Of a DNA stretch of 64,000 bases, positions 32,041 through 40,903 are shown piece after piece (positions within the stretch are counted from its first letter, which is position 1; every line of letters begins with the position of its first letter). The DNA comes from Longimicrobiales bacterium. Its GTDB lineage: Bacteria; Gemmatimonadota; Gemmatimonadetes; Longimicrobiales; Gaopeijiaceae. The stretch spans positions 2,678,501-2,742,500 of the forward strand of contig OX638356.1 of assembly GCA_951813395.1 (NCBI GenBank). Direction: 5' to 3'. Under the pieces are notes generated by a model that saw nothing but the letters and a program-made list of their open reading frames with translations, searched no databases and was not told the DNA's origin. The position numbers were made by a program, and so were the translations under genes.

Positions 32041-33166
32041 CGGGCTCGACCCGGTATTGGTCGAGGGGGACGACCATGGCCCTGAGTTCCGGGTCATCCC
32101 TTACCACGTCGATGGTCATCCACGCCGGATCCGCGAACGGAGGCCAGTAGTCAGGACGTACCCTCACTGCGTGCTGAGGAGACGCAACCCCATGTGGCTG
32201 GAGCTCCGAATTCAAGCAAACCACCGGATCACTTGGCCGCACCAGGGCAAGATCCTCCCCAGCTTTCTCACGGATCCGCTCTTCGAACTCGTCCGGCCCG
32301 CCTGAAGACCCGCCCCCCAGCGCCCACGCATAGTCCTCCATGGCGGTTCGCCACCAGCGGTCACCCAGGAACCCAGCCAGAAGGCCATTGTATTTCAAGC
32401 GTTCCATATCCCGCGCCAAGTCACAGCTGGAATCCATAAGGCGCTCAAGATCGTTCACCCGGAGGCGGAGACGAGCGGCCGCCCAGTTCGCATCCCATAG
32501 GAAGCACGGGTAAGGAAGGATCTGGTGGAGCAACCAACGCAGAAACAATACCCCGTGGTGACCACCGCCGAGTTCGTAGACGGGTGGCTGGCACGCACGC
32601 ACTTGCTGCCAAGCCCGTTCAGCCCATTCGTTCTCGTCATCGAGCTTGAGCAACTCTCGCACACGGGCTTCGGACGCCGAAGGATCTGCCGGCCAATCAA
32701 GTTGAAGGCGCTGCGCGCCACGAGCTATTTGCACCACACCCCGGAAACGGTCTGGATCGCGCTTCTCGAATACCCATTCAAGATTGTTTAGACGCGCCAC
32801 AACGTGTCTGGAATAGGGTGGCGGAATCCTGCCGCTGGCATCGCGCAGGTGTCCGGTGTGGAGCGCTATGGCGGTCAGGTGGCCATTCGCCCTTTCGTCC
32901 ACGGCCTCCCTCAGGACGGTGGCAAGAGCCAGACCGGTCCGGATGTTGGCAGCTGCAGGCTGAGCCTCGCGTTCCGGCCAGTCTTCGAGTCGATAGTCCA
33001 TGAGAACCAAATGTGCCCTGCCAAGATCTTCAGGTTCGACACACTGGGGATGCCGCACCGTCAGTGCCGCTTCGTCGCTGAGCGCGAGTTTCAGGCCACG
33101 TCGCAGTTGGTCTGCCTCGTCGTCGACCACGAGGATGACCGGTCTATCGGTACCATCAGCGTTCAT
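32033..33166 (-). CDS. Receiver-domain (response-regulator-like) protein with unassigned output region
   Basis: A 377-aa protein beginning with a CheY-like receiver. The acidic pair is Asp15-Asp16 in V-V-D-D-E. The phospho-acceptor is Asp57 in L-V-L-M-D-Y-R-L. The Thr/Ser switch position is likely Thr104 in A-L-H-T-G. A canonical Lys-Pro loop is not obvious. Residues from about 125 to the end are a long region with no DNA-binding HTH, containing W-A-E-R-A-W-Q-Q-V and a conserved-looking W-W-R-T-A-M-E-D-Y-A-W. Its start overlaps the dual-GHKL stop (ATGA), so it is the probable phosphotransfer partner. It is likely a direct effector switch rather than a transcription factor. Confidence 0.78.
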   Translation of the reverse strand: MNADGTDRPVILVVDDEADQLRRGLKLALSDEAALTVRHPQCVEPEDLGRAHLVLMDYRLEDWPEREAQPAAANIRTGLALATVLREAVDERANGHLTAIALHTGHLRDASGRIPPPYSRHVVARLNNLEWVFEKRDPDRFRGVVQIARGAQRLQLDWPADPSASEARVRELLKLDDENEWAERAWQQVRACQPPVYELGGGHHGVLFLRWLLHQILPYPCFLWDANWAAARLRLRVNDLERLMDSSCDLARDMERLKYNGLLAGFLGDRWWRTAMEDYAWALGGGSSGGPDEFEERIREKAGEDLALVRPSDPVVCLNSELQPHGVASPQHAVRVRPDYWPPFADPAWMTIDVVRDDPELRAMVVPLDQYRVEPDE

Positions 33167-35487
33167 TTCGGAAAGATCATTTCAATAGCGGTGGCATACG
33201 GCGAGTCGGGTTCGACGAACGCGATCTCGATCCCGTAGTAGTCGAGCACCCTTCTCGTGATCGTGAGGCCGAGACCCATCCCCTGCCCAAGTACGGGATT
33301 CACCTGTTCGGTCGTGGATTCGAAGGGCTCGAACCACCGCTCCGCCTCGCCGAGGTCGACGGCTGCACCCGTGTTCTGGACGCGCACCCGCATCACACTG
33401 TCGTCGTCGACCGAGGCGTCAATCCGTCCGCCCTCGCCGGCACCCTTTACGGCGTTCGTAAGCAAATTGGCGAAGACGGTGGTCAGTTCCGCCGGGAACA
33501 TCGGGATCGTCCTGAGTCCCGCCGGAATCCGGTTCTCGATCTGGATCTTCCGCCGCTCGGCGGAGTGCCTGACGAGACGGACGGCCGCGTCGAAGCGGTC
33601 GGCAACCGACTGGCGTGAACGACGACGGCGGGCGTCCGGCGTGACCACGTCCACAAGGTAGGAGGCGTGGCGCTCGATCCACTGGGCAAGGTCGGTTGCC
33701 GCGGCCCACGCGAGCTTCACCCGCCGGCGCTGAGATGGCGAGAGTGACCTGTCACGGAGAATCGCCCTGAGACCCTCGCGCAAGGTCTGTGCAGCTCCTA
33801 GCAACGCGTTCATCTCGTGTGCGAAGGCGGCCATTTGTGTGCCGACGGAGGCCAGTACGCGGAAGAGGGCCCCTTCGGAAATCACGTCGTCGGCCCGCTC
33901 TCTTGCCTCCTCCATCGCTCGCACAGCGTCCCGCATCTTCGGTTGGGCCGCATCCGCGTCGCCCTGGCTCACGAGCAGTCGGGCTTCGCTGATCGACGCG
34001 CCTGCCGTAGCGATGAGGTCCGGCAGGGAGCTGTGGTCGTTCTCCTTCGAACCGGCAGAAGACCGCAGGTCATCTCCTTCAAGGGAGGACTCCGCTTCTC
34101 GAGCCTTCCGCCGCTCCTCCCGCCGGCGCAAGCGCTCCTTCAGGTTACTCGCCGCCCGTACTCGGGTGCACAGATCCACGCCCGTGCGAACCAAGCGTAC
34201 GAGCGTGTCGAAAGCAGCCTCGGGCACGAAGCCTTCGCGGTTGACCAGCACCCGGAGGGTTGGCGCTCGTTCCTGGGTGAGGAACACACCGCCGAAATAG
34301 TTGATGTGGGGGAGGCGAGTCAGCCCTTCGTCTGGATCCGCATCTTCCAGCTCGGCTGCGAGAGGCCAATCCTTCAGCATCTCGAGCTGGCGGGCACGTC
34401 CGGTGTAGTCTGCATCGATAGACAGCCAATCGTCGTCGCCATAGGGCAGCACGCGGAACCCCTCGAGGTAGACGCGGATTCCGCTCGCCTTGGCGGCCCA
34501 TGTCCGCCGGTGCCGAGCCCCCTTCCCCTTAGTGCGCCCCTCCCGCACGAGGATGCGAGCGTCGAACGACGGCCCGCGTTCGGGGTCGGGGTGCTGAATG
34601 GTTGTCGCGTAGTCTCGCGCGTCGGGATTATCGGCCTGAGTGCGACATGTCGGCGAGATCGCGAAGTAGACTCGTCCCATCTCTGCTTCAGCGCGAATCT
34701 CGATGACCCACGCGGCCATCTGCGCAATCACATCCCAGTACTCGTCGCCGGACTCGAACTCGCCCTCCAGAAGCACTTCAAAGCCACCATCCGGTCGCGT
34801 CCTTTTGCCGCCAATGTCTCGGAGGACTGGACGCTCGAACAACACGGGCTCGGATATCACCGTGTCCGGCAGCGGGCGATGGACGAAGTCCGGCGTCTGA
34901 AACGCCTGCACCTCGGCGAAGAATCGGCCTCGCTCCGCCGGAGTCCACGGTCGTCTGAGATTCGACAGAGTCAGGGCGGTACCCGTCCTGACACTCTTCT
35001 CAACTTCATTCTCAATCAACGACACCATATCGTCAGGCATTTCGTCCAGCGTCTCGTACGCCTCTATTGCATCCCAATCGAGAACGGCGACGAGTTCCTC
35101 ACCCACGTCTTCGTCTGGTTTTTCGCGGTGCACGCTGGAGACCTCCAGCCGGCGCGCTAGCTTGTGCGCGGCCAGCCTCCCGATCCCCTTCACGCCTGTG
35201 TACCGGCGGCCGAACACCGTGGAGCGCCTGGTCCCCTGGTCCTTCAGGCGTGAGGCAATGCGCAGGAAGCCCGACACGAAGCGTGCCCGCGTCATGCCGG
35301 TTCCGTTGTCCAGGATCACAATGCGCCCCCGCTGCTGATCGTCGAGGTTCTCGCCGTGGACGATCACTTCGGTGGCATCGGCGTCGTACGAGTTCTTGAT
35401 CAGCTCGATCAGCGCCGTGGAATCACGGCCCACCAGGAGCTCTCCAAGCTCCCGAAACAGATGGGTGTCGATGGTAAACTTAGCCAT
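33163..35487 (-). CDS. Dual-GHKL protein: MORC/Hsp90-like ATPase plus histidine-kinase domain
   Basis: A 774-aa protein with two GHKL ATPase modules. The N-terminal one is Hsp90/MutL/MORC-like: E28-L-I-K-N-S-Y-D-A-D-A-T, then D60-N-G-T-G-M, then G-V-K-G-I-G-R (98-104). A middle beta-rich region (200-430) may be the S5-like transducer. A charged coiled coil lies at about 448-475. The C-terminal module is a histidine kinase: H557 in A-F-A-H-E-M-N, N-box F-A-N-L-L-T-N-A-V (672-680), Q-N-T-G (704-707), F-E-P-F (719-722), G-Q-G-M-G-L-G-L (734-741). No membrane segments. ATG 35487 overlaps the methyltransferase stop by 8 bp; an in-frame ATG at 35499 is possible. It probably senses DNA state and phosphorylates the receiver protein. 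Confidence 0.85.
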   Translation of the reverse strand: MAKFTIDTHLFRELGELLVGRDSTALIELIKNSYDADATEVIVHGENLDDQQRGRIVILDNGTGMTRARFVSGFLRIASRLKDQGTRRSTVFGRRYTGVKGIGRLAAHKLARRLEVSSVHREKPDEDVGEELVAVLDWDAIEAYETLDEMPDDMVSLIENEVEKSVRTGTALTLSNLRRPWTPAERGRFFAEVQAFQTPDFVHRPLPDTVISEPVLFERPVLRDIGGKRTRPDGGFEVLLEGEFESGDEYWDVIAQMAAWVIEIRAEAEMGRVYFAISPTCRTQADNPDARDYATTIQHPDPERGPSFDARILVREGRTKGKGARHRRTWAAKASGIRVYLEGFRVLPYGDDDWLSIDADYTGRARQLEMLKDWPLAAELEDADPDEGLTRLPHINYFGGVFLTQERAPTLRVLVNREGFVPEAAFDTLVRLVRTGVDLCTRVRAASNLKERLRRREERRKAREAESSLEGDDLRSSAGSKENDHSSLPDLIATAGASISEARLLVSQGDADAAQPKMRDAVRAMEEARERADDVISEGALFRVLASVGTQMAAFAHEMNALLGAAQTLREGLRAILRDRSLSPSQRRRVKLAWAAATDLAQWIERHASYLVDVVTPDARRRRSRQSVADRFDAAVRLVRHSAERRKIQIENRIPAGLRTIPMFPAELTTVFANLLTNAVKGAGEGGRIDASVDDDSVMRVRVQNTGAAVDLGEAERWFEPFESTTEQVNPVLGQGMGLGLTITRRVLDYYGIEIAFVEPDSPYATAIEMIFPK

Positions 35488-37138
35488 TGCCGTCAGCACC
35501 CCGGGAAGGCCTGCGCCACTCCATCAGATTGGTACGCACGTGCTTCAAGAGCTCGATCTCCGGGTCTCCAAGGCCCAGCCCCTCGCCCAAGACCCGCTTG
35601 TCCGCGATCTTTCTTGCCTCCTCTTCGCGGCCCTCACGAAGCAAGCTGTCGAGCTTCTTGAAGACAGCTTCCGCACCCGGAATCAACGGCACCGGGATCC
35701 TCTTTAGCGTACCGGGCTCAATCTTCAGGACCCCGCCGCCGTAGCGACGGCCCCGCAGCTCGGCCCACGCCGAGACCGCGCTCGTCAGGAACCCCACGGC
35801 CATGGCTTCCGGAGTAACGGCCGGATCGGGTTTCCAGCGAACGCTGTGGAGGGCGTTGCTGTTCAAGTACTCCCCTCGGTTGAGGACGAGCAGGGGCGAT
35901 CCCGCGCGCGCACAAGTCGCGAAGGCGTCGGGCAGGGGCGGTAGGTCAACCCGAAACCAGTCGCTCCGGAGCGCGCACTTATATCGCTCGTTGATGCCTC
36001 CTTCCTCGCCTTCTTGAATCCAGGGGTCGACAAGGCGGTCGTGTTCCGCGCTCTCGGGCCGAACCAGAAGCGCCGCTGCCCCGATTCCCAAGAGCGTCTC
36101 GTGGTCGTAGTCGGTGAACTCGAGGCCCTTCAGCCATCTCGTGCGCGACACGATGCCCTGCTGGACATCGGCCGGGATATCGAGAGCGTCGAGGGCGTCT
36201 CGGGAACGAATGAAGTGCCGATTCGCGCCGGTGACTACTCCGACCCTTATGGACGCCACCTCGCCCAACCGCTTGACTTCGGGAGATTTGCCGACTCGGC
36301 GCAGCAGCGCAATGGCATTGCCGAGGGTGTCCCCAGCGATCGGCGGGAAGGGAGAGCACTGAGGAGGGCGCCCGTTGGAGCTCAGCAGCACCGACCGGAG
36401 ACCCTCCACGGAATCGACTGACATTGTTTCGATGGTTCCACTCTCTCCGAATCCCGAGCACGCCAGCGCGACCACGGCCTCGTCCGTATGCTCGAACTGC
36501 CGGTCACGAATGTGGATCAAACGGCTGATCCCGAACCGCTTGGCCAGCATCTCGCGCAGAGGCACCGCATAGTCGGTCTGCAAGACCGCCTCCGGCACCA
36601 GCATGGCCAGTCGACCCCCGGCTGCCAGGAACCTCAGCGAATGAAGGAGAAAGTAGGCCCAGAGGCTGGCCGTCGCGGGGAGCGGCACGGACGACGCGGC
36701 TGCAGCGGCCCGGGCTGACTCCTGTTGATCGCCCATGATCCAGTGGTGTCGTACGTAAGGAGGATTGCCTACGATGGCCGCGTACGGACTGCCTGGGAGA
36801 TCATCGGAGGATGCCGCCAGAAAGTCGGCCTCAATACAGTTACCCTCCTTCAACAGGTCGCTGTCGCGCGCCGTCTCGATACAACTCGGATCAATGTCGA
36901 CCCCGTAGACACGAGCTCCCGCATTTGACGGATCGCTTTTCGAGAGTACCTGCGCGGCAGCCTCCAGAAACGCGCAACCGCCATAGCTCGGATCCAGGAC
37001 GGGTCCGTCTCCGTCCGCCAGCGCCCACCGCACCAGCAGCGCCGCCAATTCATCTGGAGTGTAGTAGGAGCCGAGCAGACGGCGCCTCGGCACGGACTCT
37101 GTAGCGGGCTGCTGAGGCATTGCGTCGGTGGGGGGCAT
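35480..37138 (-). CDS. N6-adenine DNA methyltransferase (class I SAM-dependent)
   Basis: A 552-aa gamma-type adenine-N6 methyltransferase resembling the M.TaqI/Eco57I group. Motif X is G-S-Y-Y-T-P-D-E-L-A (23-32), motif I V-L-D-P-S-Y-G-G-C-A-F-L (47-58), the acidic SAM-binding residues lie in G-V-D-I-D-P (79-84), and the catalytic motif IV is N-P-P-Y-V (125-129). The C-terminal ~300 residues form the target-recognition part (G-V-V-T-G-A-N-R-H-F, R-Y-G-G-G-V-L-K-I-E-P). It is the modification arm of the cassette and overlaps the dual-GHKL gene. No separate specificity subunit is nearby. Confidence 0.9.
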   Translation of the reverse strand: MPPTDAMPQQPATESVPRRRLLGSYYTPDELAALLVRWALADGDGPVLDPSYGGCAFLEAAAQVLSKSDPSNAGARVYGVDIDPSCIETARDSDLLKEGNCIEADFLAASSDDLPGSPYAAIVGNPPYVRHHWIMGDQQESARAAAAASSVPLPATASLWAYFLLHSLRFLAAGGRLAMLVPEAVLQTDYAVPLREMLAKRFGISRLIHIRDRQFEHTDEAVVALACSGFGESGTIETMSVDSVEGLRSVLLSSNGRPPQCSPFPPIAGDTLGNAIALLRRVGKSPEVKRLGEVASIRVGVVTGANRHFIRSRDALDALDIPADVQQGIVSRTRWLKGLEFTDYDHETLLGIGAAALLVRPESAEHDRLVDPWIQEGEEGGINERYKCALRSDWFRVDLPPLPDAFATCARAGSPLLVLNRGEYLNSNALHSVRWKPDPAVTPEAMAVGFLTSAVSAWAELRGRRYGGGVLKIEPGTLKRIPVPLIPGAEAVFKKLDSLLREGREEEARKIADKRVLGEGLGLGDPEIELLKHVRTNLMEWRRPSRGADGNG

Positions 37139-37187
37139 GATCCTCCTCTCTGCTCGCGGACCTTGCTATGGCATGGACGGTTCTGGG

Positions 37188-37204
37188 CCGGTGCATTTCA
37201 CCGG
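37188..37204. promoter_or_regulatory. CCGGTG-N5-CACCGG palindrome upstream of the methyltransferase
   Basis: Perfect 6-bp arms (37188-37193 and 37199-37204) with a 5-bp spacer lie 50 bp upstream of the methyltransferase ATG and 80 bp past the end of the ScoMcrA-head gene. An AT-rich TATATT stretch just upstream on the minus strand could be a -10 element. This could be an operator controlling a promoter internal to the cassette. Confidence 0.35.
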
Positions 37205-37283
37205 TCCAATATAGGGTCTCGCGCTATCACCGAAACCGGAACGGTCGTTGAGCCGAAGACGCGTCTGCGGGCGAGTTTGTCCC

Positions 37284-38468
37284 CTATTCGCAGCCGGACC
37301 TGGCAGACAACGGAGGTTGCTCCTCCACCCGCGGCTCCATCTCAGCGAGCACACCGTCCGGGACGGTGGCCTCCGCCAACAACGGGGAGTCGCGATGCCA
37401 GACCCTCCGTTCGGTCGTCCGACTCAGGGCCGTCATGCTGTTGACGAAGCGGTCATCGTAGACCGCGAGTAGCCGCCGGAACATCCGGTTGTAGTGGAGT
37501 AGCGACCCAGGTTCAGGATAGTTGGGATTCAGGATGCCTCGCTGGGATCCGGCGCTGGGCTCCATCAGCGTCAGAGCGCAGGCTTCGTGGCGAGACGGCT
37601 CATCGCGGATGTCTTCGCGCTCCGAGAGGCGAGCCAAGGCGTCATGGTAGCGCCGAAGCTCAGCCACAAACTCGCCGTTCCGCGAAGCACGGTCGCCGTG
37701 GTCGCCTGGGCCACCAACAGGGTCGGCCAGCGTGACCGGAACAGGATCCTGAACCTGGCTTACGCCGAGGACGTGCCAGAATCCATACACCAACGCCGGG
37801 TAGATCATGTGGAGATTCACGCAGGCTCCGGCGAAACGCTCAAGCCGGCCCGTCATTTCGGGGACTCGACCGGGTGTGACCGCTACATCTTCCGTCCCCT
37901 CCAACGACAATGCTAGCATGGGCCCAATGGCGGGAATTGTGACGGTCACGTCGGGTCTTGCGGCCTTCAGTGCGCCCGGAAGAATCCGTCGATCCGGTTT
38001 GGCGGCATCCGGATCATGCGAGAGGAACGATCCGTGCCGGTTTCGGTCCACGGTAATCGGCGGACGTGGCCTTATCCAGTCGGGGTCGAATCCGCCCTCG
38101 ATGACGAGGCGGCTCGCAACGTACCCGCGGAGGTAGCCGACAAGGTCGCCGGACTGGGTCGGAATGGCTGGAAAGCGGATTCCTGGCGTCGGTGGACCAG
38201 CCCGGCCGCCACAGTCGCACTCGACGACGTCGAAGCCACGTTGTCGCAGGAATCTGTTGGACTCCTGGCCACCGGAAAACAGGCGTGAGGCCAGTTCCGT
38301 GCCGGTAGCGACGCGATGGGCCACCGAGATCGCGTACTTCGGGGGCAAATGCTCACCGCTGGTCACCAAGCAATAGCGGCGGCTACTTCTGTCCGGCGGC
38401 ACGCCGTCATGGATGATCCGCCGAATGGCTTCGTCGATATGTGCGTTGGTGATGTGTGCTGGGAGCAT
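37284..38468 (-). CDS. Putative restriction protein with ScoMcrA-like N-terminal head domain
   Basis: A 394-aa protein. Residues 1-85 match the ScoMcrA-like head domain: H-I-D-E-A-I-R-R-I, P-P-K-Y-A-I-S-V-A-H, then F-S-G-G-Q-E-S-N-R-F-L. ScoMcrA is a type IV endonuclease that recognises modified DNA, but its SRA, sulfur-binding and HNH domains are not seen here. The remainder is unassigned. A candidate PD-(D/E)xK-like core is P-D-V (172-174) followed by L-S-L-E-G (188-191), with Gly where Lys is usual, so nuclease activity is unproven. It is the first gene of the cassette, 145 bp ahead of the methyltransferase, and is the best candidate for its restriction arm. Confidence 0.7.
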   Translation of the reverse strand: MLPAHITNAHIDEAIRRIIHDGVPPDRSSRRYCLVTSGEHLPPKYAISVAHRVATGTELASRLFSGGQESNRFLRQRGFDVVECDCGGRAGPPTPGIRFPAIPTQSGDLVGYLRGYVASRLVIEGGFDPDWIRPRPPITVDRNRHGSFLSHDPDAAKPDRRILPGALKAARPDVTVTIPAIGPMLALSLEGTEDVAVTPGRVPEMTGRLERFAGACVNLHMIYPALVYGFWHVLGVSQVQDPVPVTLADPVGGPGDHGDRASRNGEFVAELRRYHDALARLSEREDIRDEPSRHEACALTLMEPSAGSQRGILNPNYPEPGSLLHYNRMFRRLLAVYDDRFVNSMTALSRTTERRVWHRDSPLLAEATVPDGVLAEMEPRVEEQPPLSARSGCE

Positions 38469-38775
38469 GATTCCGGGAAGCTACGCCGGTGAGCGCGGTT
38501 CGGTCGAATCGATGGTTCCGCACCGCAGGTCAGTCCTGACTCGTCGCCCAGAGCCAACATTTAAACTACGGCTGACAAAATGTAAATCAAAGTAGACAAT
38601 TCCGACGGTATGAACGCTTGCCATCCGCCGCCCTCGGATCGGGAAACGATCAGCGCGCCCGAACGCTCGCGCCCGACTCCTAGCGTCAGGACCTCGTTCG
38701 CGTCAGATTCCCCCTTCGCTCCGCAGGCGCCAGCAACCCTTCCGCCCCAAGCCGTGTCACCGGGTTGATCGAACG
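38469..38775. other. Divergent intergenic region with AT-rich promoter block
   Basis: These 307 bp separate the defence cassette (minus) from the beta-propeller gene (plus). No gene was recognised. An AT-rich block at about 38558-38605, including ATTTAAA and TGTAAAT, stands out from GC-rich surroundings and is the likely promoter area for the cassette. TGTAA-N8-AGACA there is a degenerate match to the boxes at 1311 and 15952. Confidence 0.4.
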
Positions 38776-39966
38776 ATGCCACGCCACCGGATGTTCTCGA
38801 TGACCGAATACCCCGCCGCAGTCACCATGGCCGCATTCCTGGCCATCGGCGCGGCACCGGTGGATGCGCGCGCGCAGGCCGCCGTCGAGAACACGCTTGC
38901 GTCGGCCTGGACGACCACTGCCGAATGGACCCTCCAGGAGGATCTGCGGATCTGGGGGCCACCCGATGGGTACCTGGGCGACGTCATCGCAGTGGCTGCG
39001 GATTCCCGGAACAACATCTACATTCTGGACGGCCTGACGCAGGAGATCCACGTCCTTGACGCCGGGGGCGGCTTCCTGCGGACGCTCGGCGGACAGGGAC
39101 AGGGGGCGGGGGAGTTTCGCGAAGCGCTGGGACCCGCCATCGCACCGGGAGACACGCTGTGGGTGGCGGACCAGGGGGCGCCGCGCTACTCCATCTTCGG
39201 ACCGGACGGAACGTTGATCGGAACGCGGGTCCGCAGTGCGACCTGGGGCCTCATCACGGAGCGTTGCACGATGGCGCCGGACGGCAGCTACATGGAGTGG
39301 GGGGTGCGCTATCCGAACAGGGAGAGGAGTGACGACCCGTCCGACGTCGACCTTGTCCACTACTATCCGGTCCGGGTGTCGCCCGATGCGGAGAGGCTGG
39401 ACACGCTGCCCCATCTGGCGTTCGTCCTCCAGCTGGCCGATCTGCCATCGGTGGGCTTGCGGCGGCCGGCCTGGTTCGGACCGCGGCTCAAGACGGCCCT
39501 GGGTTGCAGAGACGATGTCTGGTTCGCATCCAGCGGGGAGTACCGGGTCTACAGGCGTTCCCTTGCCGGTGACACAACCGTGGTGTTCACGCTGACAGGC
39601 GTCAGGCCGGCGCCTGTCGACGAAGCCGACCGCGACGAACTGCGCGCCACGTTCGAACGCTACGCCGCCCCCGCGTTGATGAGAGACCATCTGCGGGCCC
39701 TGCCGGAGAACAAACCGGTCATCGCCGGGCTCTTCGTGGACGGCGCCGGCCACGTCTTCGTGATCCCGGAAACCTCACGGGTCGACGCGGGCACAGTCAT
39801 CGACGCATTCCGCGAAGACGGCGTCTTCCTCGGGCGGGTCGCGGTCCCGGAAGCAGTCAGGATCGACGCCACCAAGGCCTATGCGACCGGGGACTACCTC
39901 CTCTTCGCGGGCGAGGACGAAGTCGGCACTCCTTACGTGACCAGGTTGAGGATTCGGCGACAGTGA
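38776..39966 (+). CDS. Six-bladed beta-propeller (NHL-like) secreted protein
   Basis: A 396-aa exported protein. The signal peptide is within residues 1-35 (A-I-G-A-A-P-V-D-A-R-A-Q). Propeller blades follow: V-A-A-D-S-R-N-N-I-Y-I-L-D, I-H-V-L-D-A-G-G-G-F-L, G-G-Q-G-Q-G-A-G-E-F, and a final V-F-V-I-P-E. Family members are secreted or lipid-anchored and of unknown function. The start could be any of three Met codons in the first nine residues. It is the first gene right of the defence island and marks the return to ordinary chromosomal content. Confidence 0.75.
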   Translation: MPRHRMFSMTEYPAAVTMAAFLAIGAAPVDARAQAAVENTLASAWTTTAEWTLQEDLRIWGPPDGYLGDVIAVAADSRNNIYILDGLTQEIHVLDAGGGFLRTLGGQGQGAGEFREALGPAIAPGDTLWVADQGAPRYSIFGPDGTLIGTRVRSATWGLITERCTMAPDGSYMEWGVRYPNRERSDDPSDVDLVHYYPVRVSPDAERLDTLPHLAFVLQLADLPSVGLRRPAWFGPRLKTALGCRDDVWFASSGEYRVYRRSLAGDTTVVFTLTGVRPAPVDEADRDELRATFERYAAPALMRDHLRALPENKPVIAGLFVDGAGHVFVIPETSRVDAGTVIDAFREDGVFLGRVAVPEAVRIDATKAYATGDYLLFAGEDEVGTPYVTRLRIRRQ

Positions 39967-40104
39967 TGCTTGCCGTGTATTGCAGGACGGCAGCAGTGTG
40001 CACGTTGATGGCGGACACACCTTCGCCGGTGTCAGAGGCAAGGCAATGCGGGCGGATCCCCTCTCCTGAGAGTACAATGTGGCTTGAGTCATGGAGGCCC
40101 GCCC

Positions 40105-40857
40105 TTGAATCTGCAAGACATCGTCCAGCGCTCGGATACGGTCGCCGGCCGTCGGTTCGACCGGATCGTCCTGCTGCTGATCATCGCGTCCGTCGTCCCG
40201 ATGTCCCTCTCGACGGTCACCAGCTTCTCGCCAAGATGGCAGACGGTGTTCGCAGCGGCCGAGTACGTCATCATCGTCCTCTTCACGATCGAATACGTTC
40301 TCCGGATCGCGACCGCGGAACGCAAATGGGCGTACATCCTCAGCTTCTACGGCATCATCGATCTGGTGGCGCTGCTCTCGTTCTACGTGACCCTGGTCTG
40401 GGGAGGCATGCTGGACCTCCGGGCCTTCCGCGCCCTCCGCCTGCTACGCGTGTTCAGCACCTTCGAGTTCGCCCGCTACGCCGCGGCAACGGTGCGCATC
40501 GGAAGGGCCCTGAGGTACGCCCGCGACGAGGCGGCTGTCTTTCTGTTCACGACCCTGGTCCTGCTGTACATCGCGGCGATGGGCATATACCACTTCGAGT
40601 CCGAGGCCCAGCCGGAGAAGTTCGACTCGGTGTTCCACAGCCTTTGGTGGGCGGTTGTCACGCTCACGACCGTGGGTTACGGTGACACGTATCCAATCAC
40701 GCTGGGCGGCAGGATCTGGACGTTCGTGATACTGCTGCTGGGGATGGGCATCGTGGCCGTACCCGCTGGACTGATCGCGACCGGACTGTCGCAGGCGATC
40801 GAAGAGGAGCGCAGGGTGGCGCGCGGGGGCGAGGAGGAGGACGAGCGTGCGCGGTAG
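40105..40857 (+). CDS. Voltage-gated-type potassium channel
   Basis: A 250-aa ion channel of the six-transmembrane Kv type. The K+ selectivity filter T-V-G-Y-G-D is at 189-194. A voltage-sensor-like S4 carries regularly spaced Arg (R-A-F-R-A-L-R-L-L-R-V-F), and S6 follows the filter as I-L-L-L-G-M-G-I-V-A-V-P-A-G. TTG 40105 is selected because GGAG lies 9 nt upstream and M-N-L-Q-D-I is a sensible N-terminus; a TTG at 40084 is also in frame. It passively conducts K+ and may set membrane potential. No cytoplasmic RCK domain is present, so gating is likely by voltage. Confidence 0.88.
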   Translation: MNLQDIVQRSDTVAGRRFDRIVLLLIIASVVPMSLSTVTSFSPRWQTVFAAAEYVIIVLFTIEYVLRIATAERKWAYILSFYGIIDLVALLSFYVTLVWGGMLDLRAFRALRLLRVFSTFEFARYAAATVRIGRALRYARDEAAVFLFTTLVLLYIAAMGIYHFESEAQPEKFDSVFHSLWWAVVTLTTVGYGDTYPITLGGRIWTFVILLLGMGIVAVPAGLIATGLSQAIEEERRVARGGEEEDERAR

Positions 40858-40903
40858 CGAGTCTGAAGCTGTAGGCCACCGACGTCAACCGGAGCCATGA
40901 TCC

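Noticed and set aside
33817-35160. 447-codon plus-strand frame opposite the dual-GHKL gene
   Set aside because: Antisense to a gene with two complete ATP-binding domains; low-information composition.
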